Made by a program: the position numbers and the translations under genes
Shown: positions 14,472 through 23,518 of the stretch, one piece after another
How positions within the stretch are numbered: the stretch's first letter is position 1
Layout of the letters: the number at the start of each line of letters is the position of its first letter
Source of the DNA: Tropicimonas marinistellae
GTDB lineage: Bacteria > Pseudomonadota > Alphaproteobacteria > Rhodobacterales > Rhodobacteraceae
Length of the DNA stretch: 64,000 bases
Assembly: GCF_001509585.1 (NCBI RefSeq)
Contig: NZ_LNCI01000005.1
Coordinates: 62,001-126,000 of the forward strand
Direction: 5' to 3'
Notes under the pieces: generated by a model
What the model was told of the DNA's origin: nothing
The model's input: only the letters and a program-made list of their open reading frames with translations
Database searches by the model: none

Positions 14472-16447
14472 TCACCGAGTTCGGCCACTTTGCCCTTTGG
14501 ATGGCGCTTGCGGCGGCATTGGTTCAATCCGTTGTTCCGCTCTGGGGGGTACGTAATGCGTCCGCTGCGGGGATGCGTGTGGCCGATACAGCTGCGCAGA
14601 TCCAGTTTCTGGCTGTTGCGGTAGCCTTCGGGGCGCTTGTCCGCGCCTATGTCGTGTCGGATTTCTCGCTGGAGACGGTGGCTCTCAACTCCCATTCCAG
14701 CAAGCCGATGCTCTACAAGGTCACCGGCGTCTGGGCCAATCACGAAGGGTCAATGCTGCTGTGGGTGTTGATGCTGGCGCTGTTCGGGGTGCTGATCTCG
14801 CTCTTCGGGCGGATGATTCCGGTCGCCATGAGGGCGACGGTTCTCGCCGTGCAGGCGGTCGTCGGTGTTGGCTTCTACCTGTTCATACTGTTGACCTCGA
14901 ACCCATTCATCCGGTTGGACAACCCGCCGCTTGACGGCCGCGGAATGAACCCGCTGCTGCAGGATCCGGGCGTCGCCTTTCATCCGCCACTGCTTTACCT
15001 GGGCTATGTTGGCTTCTCGACGGCCTTCGCTTTCGCACTGGCCGCCCTCATCACGGGCCGGGTCGACCCGGCCTGGGCGCGCTGGATGCGGCCGTGGGTG
15101 CTGATCGCGTGGTCTGGGCTCACCGCCGGCATTGGCTTGGGCTCCTGGTGGGCCTATTACGAGCTAGGCTGGGGGGGATTCTGGTTCTGGGACCCGGTGG
15201 AAAACGCTTCCTTCATGCCATGGCTGATCGGCACCGCACTGCTGCATTCGGCCATCGTGGTGGAGAAGCGAAACGCACTGCTGCAATGGACCATCCTGCT
15301 TGCGATCCTGACCTTCTCGCTCAGCCTGATCGGCACGTTCCTCGTGCGTTCCGGTATCCTTTCGTCGGTCCATGCTTTCGCCACCGATCCGGCGCGTGGC
15401 GTTTTCATCCTCGTCCTGCTCTGCCTCTACATTGGCGTGGCACTAATGCTCTTTGCCTGGCGGGCAGGGGAGTTGCGCGAAGGTGGTGTCTTCGCGCTCT
15501 GGTCGCGGGAGAGCGGCCTGCTGGTCAACAACGTGCTGCTCTCGGCAGCCACGGGCGTCGTTTTCGTGGGCACGCTCTACCCGCTGGTGTTGGAGTTGCT
15601 GACCGGGGACAAGATCACCGTCGGCGCCCCCTATTTCAACCAGACGTTCCTCCCGCTCTTCGGCGCAACAATGCTGGCTGCGGGCGTAGGGCCGTTTCTA
15701 TCCTGGAAACGGGCGCGGCCCGCTGTGGTGCTGCGACGGGCGGCAGTTACGATGACCGTGAGTGTCGCGCTGACCATCGGGCTCGCCCTGACACTGACGC
15801 AGGCCGATCCGGCTGGTCTGTTCGGCGCATTTGTCGCGATTTTCCTCGCTACGGCGACGTTGCAGGATCTGGCTCTGCGCGCTGGAGTGCCCGGCGTGCG
15901 CGCCAGTGTCGCTCTGCGTCGGCTGCTGGGGCTGCCGCGGTCCGCCTGGGGGCTCTATCTCGGTCACACCGGGCTTGCCCTTGCCGCCGCTGGCGTTGTT
16001 GCCGTCTCCGTCTGGAAGGCGGAGGAGATCCGCTCGGTCGCACCCGGCACGGAAATGGCGGTGGGGCCCTATGCCTTCACGCTTGCCGAGATCGGTCAGG
16101 CGCAAGGACCGAACTACCAGACAACAATCGCCACGATCGAGGTGACGCGCGCGGGGCAGGCGGTTGCGACGTTGCAGCCGGAGCGGCGCTGGTACCCCGT
16201 CGAGGGGCGCCCGACGACGGAAGCGGGCATCCGTTCGCTCTGGCACGGGGATCTCTACGCGGTGTTGGGCGACCCAGACGGCACTGGGCGGCACGTCGTG
16301 CGCTACTACTACAACCCCGGCGTGCCGTGGATGTGGGCCGGTGCGGTGCTGATCGCATGCTCCGCGCTCATTTCGCTCACCGACAGACGGCTGCGTATCG
16401 GTGCACCGTCTCGGCGACGCGCGCCCACGATGCAACCGGCGGAATAG
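14468..16447 (+). CDS. ccmF: Cytochrome c haem lyase subunit CcmF
   Basis: 659 residues, a polytopic membrane protein with about 14-15 helices. The WWD haem-handling signature is clear near residues 225-250 (WWAYYELGWGGFWFWDPVENASF pattern), and conserved periplasmic histidines are present. With CcmH and CcmI it attaches haem from holo-CcmE to apocytochrome c in the periplasm. It starts inside the stop of the FNR-type regulator, an unusual neighbour for ccmF, and is followed four bases later by ccmH. No ccmE lies beside it. Order and context also resemble nrfE-nrfF-nrfG, dedicated haem lyases for special cytochromes. Confidence 0.95.
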   Translation: MITEFGHFALWMALAAALVQSVVPLWGVRNASAAGMRVADTAAQIQFLAVAVAFGALVRAYVVSDFSLETVALNSHSSKPMLYKVTGVWANHEGSMLLWVLMLALFGVLISLFGRMIPVAMRATVLAVQAVVGVGFYLFILLTSNPFIRLDNPPLDGRGMNPLLQDPGVAFHPPLLYLGYVGFSTAFAFALAALITGRVDPAWARWMRPWVLIAWSGLTAGIGLGSWWAYYELGWGGFWFWDPVENASFMPWLIGTALLHSAIVVEKRNALLQWTILLAILTFSLSLIGTFLVRSGILSSVHAFATDPARGVFILVLLCLYIGVALMLFAWRAGELREGGVFALWSRESGLLVNNVLLSAATGVVFVGTLYPLVLELLTGDKITVGAPYFNQTFLPLFGATMLAAGVGPFLSWKRARPAVVLRRAAVTMTVSVALTIGLALTLTQADPAGLFGAFVAIFLATATLQDLALRAGVPGVRASVALRRLLGLPRSAWGLYLGHTGLALAAAGVVAVSVWKAEEIRSVAPGTEMAVGPYAFTLAEIGQAQGPNYQTTIATIEVTRAGQAVATLQPERRWYPVEGRPTTEAGIRSLWHGDLYAVLGDPDGTGRHVVRYYYNPGVPWMWAGAVLIACSALISLTDRRLRIGAPSRRRAPTMQPAE

Positions 16448-16451
16448 GACA

Positions 16452-16976
16452 ATGGCGATGCGTGAAATACCCGATCCTCGCTCCCTCTTCCGGTCCGTTT
16501 GGCATGTATTGTGCGGCACATTCCTCCCCTGCCTGCTTGCGGTGGTGCTGACCGGAACCACGCCGCCGGCCCAGGCGCTCGACGCGGAAGAGATGTTCGA
16601 AGATCCGGCGCAGGAGGCTCGTGCCCGCGATATCGGCCGCCAGCTTCGCTGCCTTGTCTGCCAGAACGAGTCGATCTTCGATTCCAATGCCGGTCTTGCC
16701 CGCGATTTGCGCGTGGTCGTGCGGGAACGGATGGCGGAAGGGGACAGCGACGCCGAGGTCATCGCCTTCGTGTCCGACCGCTACGGCGACTACGTGCTGC
16801 TGAAACCACCTGTGGAGGGCCATACGCTCGTGCTCTGGCTCGCGCCGGTGCTGTTCCTCGGGATCGGCGGGATCGGGTTGCTGACCTACCACCGAAGCCG
16901 GGAGCGGCGCGTTGTTCCCGAACTGAGCGCGGCGGACAGGGCTGAGGCGCAGCACCTCCTGAACGGAGAACAATGA
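16452..16976 (+). CDS. ccmH: Cytochrome c biogenesis protein CcmH (thiol reductase subunit)
   Basis: 174 residues from the ATG at 16452, chosen because the longer frame to 16401 overlaps ccmF without similarity. A signal anchor at about residues 18-36 precedes the periplasmic three-helix domain with the LRCLVCQNES motif (Cys67, Cys70) that keeps apocytochrome cysteines reduced. A second hydrophobic helix at about 118-137 (LVLWLAPVLFLGIGGIG) anchors the C-terminus. The stop overlaps the ccmI start. Confidence 0.94.
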   Translation: MAMREIPDPRSLFRSVWHVLCGTFLPCLLAVVLTGTTPPAQALDAEEMFEDPAQEARARDIGRQLRCLVCQNESIFDSNAGLARDLRVVVRERMAEGDSDAEVIAFVSDRYGDYVLLKPPVEGHTLVLWLAPVLFLGIGGIGLLTYHRSRERRVVPELSAADRAEAQHLLNGEQ

Positions 16977-18406
16977 TGGCGTTCTGGATACTCATTGTCA
17001 TTTCCGCCGCGTTTGCAGGCCTTTGGGTCGCGCGCCCGTTCCTGAAGGGCGGTACGATTGAAATGGATGATAGCGACGGCGCGATATCCGTCTATCGAGA
17101 CCAACTGGAGGAAGTCGAGCGCGACCTGTCGGCTGGCTTGATCTCACCGGAAGAGCGGGACCAGGCGCGCCGGGAAATCGAGCGTCGGGCGTTGCTCGCG
17201 GCGCGGAACATGGGCGGCGGCTTTTCCGTGTCGCAAAGGTCGGTGGCCGGAGCGGGCGTGCTGGCCGGTGTCGCGGCACTCATCGCGCTCGTAGGCTATG
17301 GTTGGAGCGGCATGCCCGCCGCCGAAGATCAGCCGCTCGCCGCGCGCCGCACGGATATTCTGGAACAACGCGCAGCGGCCGGAGACATGACCAGCCGGAT
17401 CGCCTTGTTGATCGACAAGACGTCGGAGAACCCCCAATCCTTCGAAGATTGGTGGACGCTCGCCCAATCCTACGCCGCCATTGGTGACCATGCATCGTCG
17501 GTCGAGGCTTACCGCAAGGCGGCGGAACTCGATGGTGACAGCCCTGGCGTGCTGTCGGCTTATGCAGAGGCAATGACGCTGGCCAATGGCAACAAGGTGC
17601 CCGATGCCGCGCGGCTGATATTCGAGCAGGTCCTGAACCGCGGTCCGGACGTGCGCGCCCGCTATTACATCGCGCTCTCAAAGGCGCAGGCCCAGCAGTT
17701 CGAGGCAGCGCTGGAGGATTGGGCCGCACTCGCCCGGGACAGCCAACCCGACGCGCCCTGGATGCCGCTGGTGCGCCGTGACATGGTCAACATGGCGCGA
17801 TTTGCCAAGGCGGACCTCGCGACCTACCTTCCCGATGCCACGCCGGAGGAAATCGCGGCCGCTGGCGGTCAAACGGTTTCGGTGGAAACCGCGGCAGAAT
17901 CCGTGGCGCGACGGGAGTCTCTCGAGACGGCACTGGCCGGCGATCCGTTCGACTACAAGGGGTGGATCGAGCTTGCCGGTCTCCATGTGGCTGCCGGGGA
18001 GGACGACGCGGCAGCAGAGGCGCTGGCATCAGCGCGAGAGGCCTATGCCGCCGCCCCCTTCGTGCAGACCAAGATCGACGAGGCGGCACGCAGGCTTGGC
18101 CTCGACCTGATCGCGCAACCCGGCAGCGTCTCCGGCCCGTCTCCGGAGGATATCGCGGCAGCGGCCGATCTCAGCGAGGACGAGCGCGATGACATGATCG
18201 ACGGAATGGTGGCCGGGCTCGCAGCAAAGCTGGAGGAGGTGCCGGACAATCCCGATGGCTGGATCATGCTGGTCCGCTCCTACGCGGTAATCGGCGCGCA
18301 GGACAAGGCACGCGCCGCGTTCGAAGAGGCGACCGCGCATTTCGCCGAGGATCCGACCGTTCTCTCCCGGTTGCGGCAGGAAGCTGCAACCGTACTGACG
18401 GAGTAA
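16973..18406 (+). CDS. ccmI: Cytochrome c biogenesis protein CcmI, TPR apocytochrome chaperone
   Basis: 477 residues with two N-terminal transmembrane segments (about 3-18 and 84-102) around a cytoplasmic leucine-zipper-like loop, then a long periplasmic region with TPR units (e.g. near residues 150-270 and 320-470, the latter containing NPDGWIMLVRSYAVIGAQDKA-type repeats). CcmI binds the C-terminal helix of apocytochromes and delivers them to CcmF-CcmH. It is last in the operon, ends 15 bases from the convergent selD end, and has no obvious strong terminator between them. Confidence 0.92.
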   Translation: MMAFWILIVISAAFAGLWVARPFLKGGTIEMDDSDGAISVYRDQLEEVERDLSAGLISPEERDQARREIERRALLAARNMGGGFSVSQRSVAGAGVLAGVAALIALVGYGWSGMPAAEDQPLAARRTDILEQRAAAGDMTSRIALLIDKTSENPQSFEDWWTLAQSYAAIGDHASSVEAYRKAAELDGDSPGVLSAYAEAMTLANGNKVPDAARLIFEQVLNRGPDVRARYYIALSKAQAQQFEAALEDWAALARDSQPDAPWMPLVRRDMVNMARFAKADLATYLPDATPEEIAAAGGQTVSVETAAESVARRESLETALAGDPFDYKGWIELAGLHVAAGEDDAAAEALASAREAYAAAPFVQTKIDEAARRLGLDLIAQPGSVSGPSPEDIAAAADLSEDERDDMIDGMVAGLAAKLEEVPDNPDGWIMLVRSYAVIGAQDKARAAFEEATAHFAEDPTVLSRLRQEAATVLTE

Positions 18407-18421
18407 CGGGCGGGGCCGTGC

Positions 18422-19486
18422 CTAGGCGACGTGCAGACGCGCCGTGCCCGGTTCCGACGTGACCGAGCCAATCTCCGCGGCGGCGGCAAAGCCGTGTTTG
18501 CGGAAAAGCGCCAGTACGCTGTCCGTCGCTTCTGGGGCACAGGCCACCAGGAGGCCGCCGGACGTTTGCGGATCGGTGAGGAGCGCCCGATCCAGGTCTG
18601 ACAGCCCTCCGTCCAGGTCGATCTCGCTGCCGTAGCTTGACCAATTGCGCCCGGACGCTCCGGTTACGAAGCCTCGTTCGAGCAGCTCCGGAATGCCGTC
18701 CATCACCGGCACCGAGGCCCAGTCCAGCACTGCCGCAGTGCCGCCCGCGCGAAGCATCTCCAGCATATGCCCGCCCAGGCCGAAACCCGTAACATCGGTC
18801 AGCGCGTGAACGCCCGGCATTTCCGCGAGTTCCGGACCGGGCGTATTGAGTTGCGTCGTGGTCGCGATCATCTGTGCATAGCCCGATGCATCGAGGGCCT
18901 CGGCCTTGAGGGCCGCGGACATCACGCCCGCACCGAGCGGTTTTCCGAGCACGAGACGGTCGCCGGGGCGGGCGCCAGCGTTCTTCTTCACCAGCTCGGG
19001 TCGGACGAGACCGAGGGCGACGAGCCCGTAGATCGCTTCCACGGAATCGATGGAATGGCCGCCGACCACGGGAATGCCGGCGCCACGCGCCGCCGACGCC
19101 CCGCCTTCGAGAATCCGGCCGATGGTCTGCTTGGAAAGGACGTTGATCGGCATGCCGACCAGGGCCAGCGCCATGATCGGACGGGCGCCCATCGCATAAA
19201 TATCGCTGAGTGCGTTGGTGGCGGCGATCCGGCCGAAGTCGAACGGGTCGTCGACGATCGGCATGAAGAAATCGGTCGTCGCGACGAGCGCCTGATCGTC
19301 GTTCAGTCGGTAGACGGCGGCATCGTCGGCGGTCTCGTTGCCGACGATAACTTCCTCGGGAAAGGTCATCGCCGTCGTCTCCCGCAGGATCTCCGAAAGG
19401 ACGGCCGGTGCGATCTTGCAACCGCAACCGCCGCCGTGGGAGAGCGACGTCAGGCGGGGTTCGGCGGTCGTGGCGATCTGGGTCAT
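18422..19486 (-). CDS. selD: Selenide, water dikinase
   Basis: 354 residues from the ATG at 19486. The frame is open to 19696, but the conserved start MTQIATT-LTSLSHGGGCGCK fixes it. It makes selenophosphate from selenide and ATP. The catalytic pair is Cys21 and Lys24 (E. coli Cys17 and Lys20), so this is the cysteine form. ATP-binding Asp motifs (GNETADDAAVY, VVGGHSID, DVTGFGLGGHMLEML) are present. Selenophosphate feeds selenocysteine or 2-selenouridine synthesis. No selA, selB, selC or selU is in the window, and the local FdhA is a cysteine enzyme, so the consumer lies elsewhere. Confidence 0.95.
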   Translation of the reverse strand: MTQIATTAEPRLTSLSHGGGCGCKIAPAVLSEILRETTAMTFPEEVIVGNETADDAAVYRLNDDQALVATTDFFMPIVDDPFDFGRIAATNALSDIYAMGARPIMALALVGMPINVLSKQTIGRILEGGASAARGAGIPVVGGHSIDSVEAIYGLVALGLVRPELVKKNAGARPGDRLVLGKPLGAGVMSAALKAEALDASGYAQMIATTTQLNTPGPELAEMPGVHALTDVTGFGLGGHMLEMLRAGGTAAVLDWASVPVMDGIPELLERGFVTGASGRNWSSYGSEIDLDGGLSDLDRALLTDPQTSGGLLVACAPEATDSVLALFRKHGFAAAAEIGSVTSEPGTARLHVA

Positions 19487-19643
19487 TGGGCCTCTGGTAA
19501 GAGCGAATCCGCACGCGGGCGGCGTGAACGCCGCGGATCGTCGGGGTTGCGCGTGGAGCCTGGTTAGGCAGGTGTCAGAGGCCTCGGCGTAGCCCCCGGA
19601 ACAGCCACTGTCAATGTGCCGCTGAAAAGGCCGACGGGTGGCT

Positions 19644-19710
19644 CTCCCGCCCGTCGTCTGGCATCGCAGATGCCCTCCTCCCGTTGGGCGGGGCACGCGT
19701 TCCGCGTGCC
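19644..19710 (-). repeat. Structured intergenic repeat, copy B
   Basis: Read on the minus strand: stem I GGCACGCG-GAA-CGCGTGCC (19710-19692), linker CCCGCCCAAC, spacer GGGAGGAGG, stem II GGCATC-TGC-GATGCC (19674-19660), then AGACGACGGGCGGGAG. The linker, spacer and tail match copy C almost base for base while both stems differ yet still pair. It lies between the DEAD helicase and selD, in the same direction as both. Confidence 0.72.
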
Positions 19711-19765
19711 AGGCACACCGTGCTCGACGGCGCTCTCAGCCCATTCGCGTAGGAGGTCGTCGGGG

Positions 19766-21148
19766 CTAGCCGACCTTCGAATCTGCAAATGACCGCGTGA
19801 GGAAATCGGGGACGTGATCGCCCATGCCCACTACCGGGCCATCATCGCGCTCGCCCCTGCGGCCGCGTGACGACCGGCGGGGCGCGCGGGTCTCGCGGTC
19901 CTTACGTGGTTCTTCGGCCGTCTCGCGCGGCGTTTCACCCGTCGCGTCAGGTGCCTCGGGGTCCGCCGCCTTGCGGCCGGATCGCCGCTCCCGCTTGGGC
20001 AGGTCCGGCGCGTCGAGCCGCGGAATCTGCTGTTTGACCATGTCCTCGATCGCGGCGAGCGCCTTGTCGTCGGAGGGCGTCGCGATCATGAGCGCGGTTC
20101 CTTCGCGGCCGGCGCGGCCCGTGCGGCCGATCCGGTGGACATAATCTTCCGCGTGGTTCGGCACGTCGAAGTTGAAAACGTGGCTCACGTTGGGGATGTC
20201 GAGGCCACGCGCGGCGACATCCGAAGCCACAAGGAAGGTGATCGAGCCGTCGCGGAACCCCTCCAACGTGCGCATCCGGTGCGACTGGTCCAGGTCGCCG
20301 TGGATCGGCTCGGCGTTGAGCCCGTGTTTCTTCAGCGACTTGGCCACGATATCCACGTCGACCTTTCGGTTGCAGAAGATAATCGCGTTCCGGAACTTCT
20401 CGCCTTCGCGTTCGATCAGAGACCGCAGCACAGCCCTTTTTTCGCTCGCAGAGCGATCCCGGCGCGACGGTTTGAACTGCACGAGACCCTGGGTGATCGT
20501 GTCCGACGTGGTCGCCTGGCGCGCCACCTCGATCTTTGCCGGGGCATGCAGAAAGGTACTCGTCAGCCGCTCGATCTCCGGCGGCATGGTAGCCGAGAAA
20601 AAGAGGGTCTGGCGCGTGAACGGCGTAAGTTGGAAGATCCGCTCGATGTCCGGGATGAAGCCCATGTCGAGCATTCGGTCCGCTTCGTCCACCACCATGA
20701 CCTGAACGCCGGTGAGCAGCAGCTTGCCGCGTTCGAAATGGTCGAGCAGGCGACCCGGCGTCGCGATCAGAACATCGACGCCCTTGTCGATCAGCTTGTC
20801 CTGTTCGCCGAAGGAAACACCGCCGATCAGCAGCGCTTTGGTGAGCTTGGTGTACTTGGCATAGGCATCGAAATTCTCCGCCACCTGCGCGGCCAGTTCC
20901 CGCGTCGGCGCCAGCACCAGCGAGCGGGGCATTCGGGCGCGGGCGCGGCCACGCCCCAGCAAGGTGATCATCGGCAGCGTGAAAGAGGCTGTCTTGCCGG
21001 TTCCGGTCTGGGCAATGCCGAGAACATCCTTGCCTTCAAGCGCGGGCGGAATGGCGCCGGCCTGAATCGGTGTCGGCGTTTCGTAGCCGGTTTCTTCGAT
21101 GGCTTTCAGGACCTTGGGGTCCAGGGTCAAGTCAGAGAACTTTGTCAT
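19766..21148 (-). CDS. DEAD-box ATP-dependent RNA helicase
   Basis: 460 residues from the ATG at 21148 (the upstream open frame is not conserved). Motifs in order: Q motif with TPIQ, motif I AQTGTGKT, Ia PTRELA, GG, TPGR, II DEADRMLDMGF, III SAT, IV IIFCN, V ARGLDIP and VI HRIGRTGR. A basic, disordered tail of about 85 residues rich in Arg, Glu and Pro follows, as in RhlE/DbpA-like proteins of this group. It remodels RNA duplexes in ribosome assembly or decay. The gene stands alone with about 230 bases of upstream sequence. Confidence 0.95.
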   Translation of the reverse strand: MTKFSDLTLDPKVLKAIEETGYETPTPIQAGAIPPALEGKDVLGIAQTGTGKTASFTLPMITLLGRGRARARMPRSLVLAPTRELAAQVAENFDAYAKYTKLTKALLIGGVSFGEQDKLIDKGVDVLIATPGRLLDHFERGKLLLTGVQVMVVDEADRMLDMGFIPDIERIFQLTPFTRQTLFFSATMPPEIERLTSTFLHAPAKIEVARQATTSDTITQGLVQFKPSRRDRSASEKRAVLRSLIEREGEKFRNAIIFCNRKVDVDIVAKSLKKHGLNAEPIHGDLDQSHRMRTLEGFRDGSITFLVASDVAARGLDIPNVSHVFNFDVPNHAEDYVHRIGRTGRAGREGTALMIATPSDDKALAAIEDMVKQQIPRLDAPDLPKRERRSGRKAADPEAPDATGETPRETAEEPRKDRETRAPRRSSRGRRGERDDGPVVGMGDHVPDFLTRSFADSKVG

Positions 21149-21380
21149 GTACGTCCAGTTTTGGCAGCCCCGGAAGGGCCGCGATTGATTGGGACGTAAC
21201 GATCTGACGCCCCGGCGGCTTGGTTCCGCGCGGATCGCGGACGCCTGCCGTTTACAGCAGGCCGCCGCACGGGTCAACTTGGCGGCCGATTTGGCGGGGA
21301 TTCTAGCCGCTTGGCGGTTATTTTGGGCACGAAATGGCGCGCCGCGCGCTGCGCAACAAAGGGATCTGGGGAGCGCGCGG

Positions 21381-23306
21381 TCAATCCACCGTCTTCGGAA
21401 CGGTTGATACGTGCTCCTGGTTTTCCACGTCCTGGACTTCGAGTGCGGTCACAAGCGCGGTTTCCAGTACCTTGTTCAGTTCACGCGCACGCGCGAGGTA
21501 TGCCGGGTTGTCCCGCAGCGTTTTTTCGGGGTCCCAGAGGGGGGCAAGTTCGCGCAGGGTCATGCGGTCGTGTTTGTAGAACGCCCGTTCGACCTCGCTC
21601 GCCTCGAACTCCGAGTAATCCATGTTTTCCAGCACGTAGCGGGCGGCACGCAGGGAACTGTCGAACATCTCGCGCACGATGTCATCGGCACCGGCCTGGT
21701 ACAACTCGTAGACATGCACCCTGTCCTGGGCGCGGGCCACGATGTGGAGGTCCGGCCGTTGAGAGCGTGCGTAGCGGACCAATCGGCTTGTCGCCTGCTT
21801 GTCGTCGAGCGCGACGACGAGAACCCGCGCCGTGCCGAGACCCGCAGCATGAAGCAGGACGGGCCGGGTCGGATCTCCGTAGAAGGCCTTGAACCCGAAG
21901 TGGCGCATCAGTTCGATCGCCTGCAGATCGTGATCGAGCACGGTGCACTTCAACCCGGCCATCTCCACCATCCGGTTGACCACCTGTCCGAAGCGGCCGA
22001 TCCCGGCGATGATGATCGGCGCCTGCTCGTCGATCTCGTCGTGGTGGCGGTGGACGTCGGTCGCCTCGGTATGTTCGCCGAGGCGGTGTGCGATCGTATC
22101 GTAGAGAATGAAGAGCAGCGGCGTCAGCAGCATGGACAGCGCAACCACGAGCAACAGGGTCTGTGAAAGCCGATCTGGAAGCACGTTTTCCTGTTGGCTG
22201 AATGACACCAGTACGAAGCCGAATTCACCGGCTTGGGCAAGGCTGAGGGTGAACAACCAGCGGTCGCGGCGACGCAGATCGAAGAGCTTGGCGAGCAGGA
22301 TCAGAATGACGCCCTTTGTCAGCACCAGCAACAGCGTCAGACCGACCACCGTGCCGATATTGTCGATCATGATCCTGAAGTCGATGCCGGCGCCCACCGA
22401 CATGAAGAAGAGCCCGAGCAGAAGGCCCTTGAAGGGCTCGACGTTGGCCTCGAGTTCGTGGCGGAACTCGCTGGAGGCCAGCACGACCCCGCCAAGAAAG
22501 GCGCCCAGTGCCGGCGACAAGCCGATCAGCGTCATCAGATAGGCGATGCCGAAGACGATCAGCAGCGCCGTCGCGGTGTGGATTTCCCGCATTTTCGCCA
22601 TGTGGACGAACCGGAAGAGCAGGGGCGACACATAGGTGCCGCCGACAATGACGGCGGCGATAACGCCCATGATCGCAAGGGCCGCCTGCCAGCCGGGCAA
22701 CCCCTCAAGCAGGGACAAATGGGCGGGCGCGTGCTCTTCGCCGTCCAGACCGGGACGAACGATCGCCCCCGATGCGTCGAGTTGCGGTAGTTCCGGCATG
22801 GCGAGCAACGGGATCAGCGCCAGCATGGGAATGACAGCGATGTCCTGTGTCAGCAGAACGGAGAAGGTCGCCTTGCCGCCGGGCGTTTTCATCAGCCCTT
22901 TCTCGGAAAGCGTCTGCAACACGATGGCGGTTGACGACAGCGCCAGAATGAGCCCGATGGCCAGCGACATGTTGAATGTTTCGCCCATGAGCATCGACAA
23001 CGCCGTCACCGCCGCCGTCGTAAGCCCGATTTGAAGACCGCCCATGCCGACCAGCTTGTCGCGCATCTCCCAGAGGATTCGCGGCTCCAGTTCCAGCCCG
23101 ATCAGGAACAGCATCATTACCACGCCGAACTCGGCGTAGTGGCGCAGGGTCTCCGCTTCGACGCCCAGAAGATGCAGGAGCGGGCCAATGGCAATTCCGG
23201 CGAGGAGGTAGCCAAGCACCGACCCCAGCCCAAGTCGCGCGGCCAGTGGCACCCCGATGACGGCGGCGCCCAGCAGGATCGTCGCCTCGTCGAAGAAGCC
23301 TTCCAT
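21381..23306 (-). CDS. Kef-type monovalent cation:proton antiporter
   Basis: 641 residues. About 12-13 membrane helices fill residues 1-400 in the CPA2 fold, including the GAFLGGVVLASSEFRHELEANVEPFKGLLLGLFFMSVG-type signature region. A TrkA-N/RCK Rossmann domain begins near 428 (IIIAGIGRFGQVVNRMV) and ends near 545, with a charged C-terminal tail. It resembles KefB/KefC, glutathione-gated potassium efflux systems that acidify the cytoplasm on electrophile stress. No separate KefF/KefG-type ancillary gene is adjacent, so the gating ligand is uncertain. Confidence 0.9.
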   Translation of the reverse strand: MEGFFDEATILLGAAVIGVPLAARLGLGSVLGYLLAGIAIGPLLHLLGVEAETLRHYAEFGVVMMLFLIGLELEPRILWEMRDKLVGMGGLQIGLTTAAVTALSMLMGETFNMSLAIGLILALSSTAIVLQTLSEKGLMKTPGGKATFSVLLTQDIAVIPMLALIPLLAMPELPQLDASGAIVRPGLDGEEHAPAHLSLLEGLPGWQAALAIMGVIAAVIVGGTYVSPLLFRFVHMAKMREIHTATALLIVFGIAYLMTLIGLSPALGAFLGGVVLASSEFRHELEANVEPFKGLLLGLFFMSVGAGIDFRIMIDNIGTVVGLTLLLVLTKGVILILLAKLFDLRRRDRWLFTLSLAQAGEFGFVLVSFSQQENVLPDRLSQTLLLVVALSMLLTPLLFILYDTIAHRLGEHTEATDVHRHHDEIDEQAPIIIAGIGRFGQVVNRMVEMAGLKCTVLDHDLQAIELMRHFGFKAFYGDPTRPVLLHAAGLGTARVLVVALDDKQATSRLVRYARSQRPDLHIVARAQDRVHVYELYQAGADDIVREMFDSSLRAARYVLENMDYSEFEASEVERAFYKHDRMTLRELAPLWDPEKTLRDNPAYLARARELNKVLETALVTALEVQDVENQEHVSTVPKTVD

Positions 23307-23518
23307 ATGCCGTTCCTTTCCGCACCCGCCGAGCCGCTAACACGGGCGCGGGCGGTATCTGTTCTACTTGCATACGGCCGGGCGAAACCCGCCGGATCTA
23401 TTCTACCACGTCCAATGATCTTTCGCGCTAACAGCTACTCCGCGCAATTGTCCGCTGTCCATGTCAAGATGCCGCAGAACCACGATTTCAAGGACGATAC
23501 ATTGAGCCGCACAAATGC

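Noticed and set aside
19487-19765. A selC (tRNA-Sec) gene or selenium-related leader upstream of selD
   Set aside because: The hairpins here belong to the structured repeat also found at two unrelated loci. No tRNA-like acceptor stem or CCA end was found.
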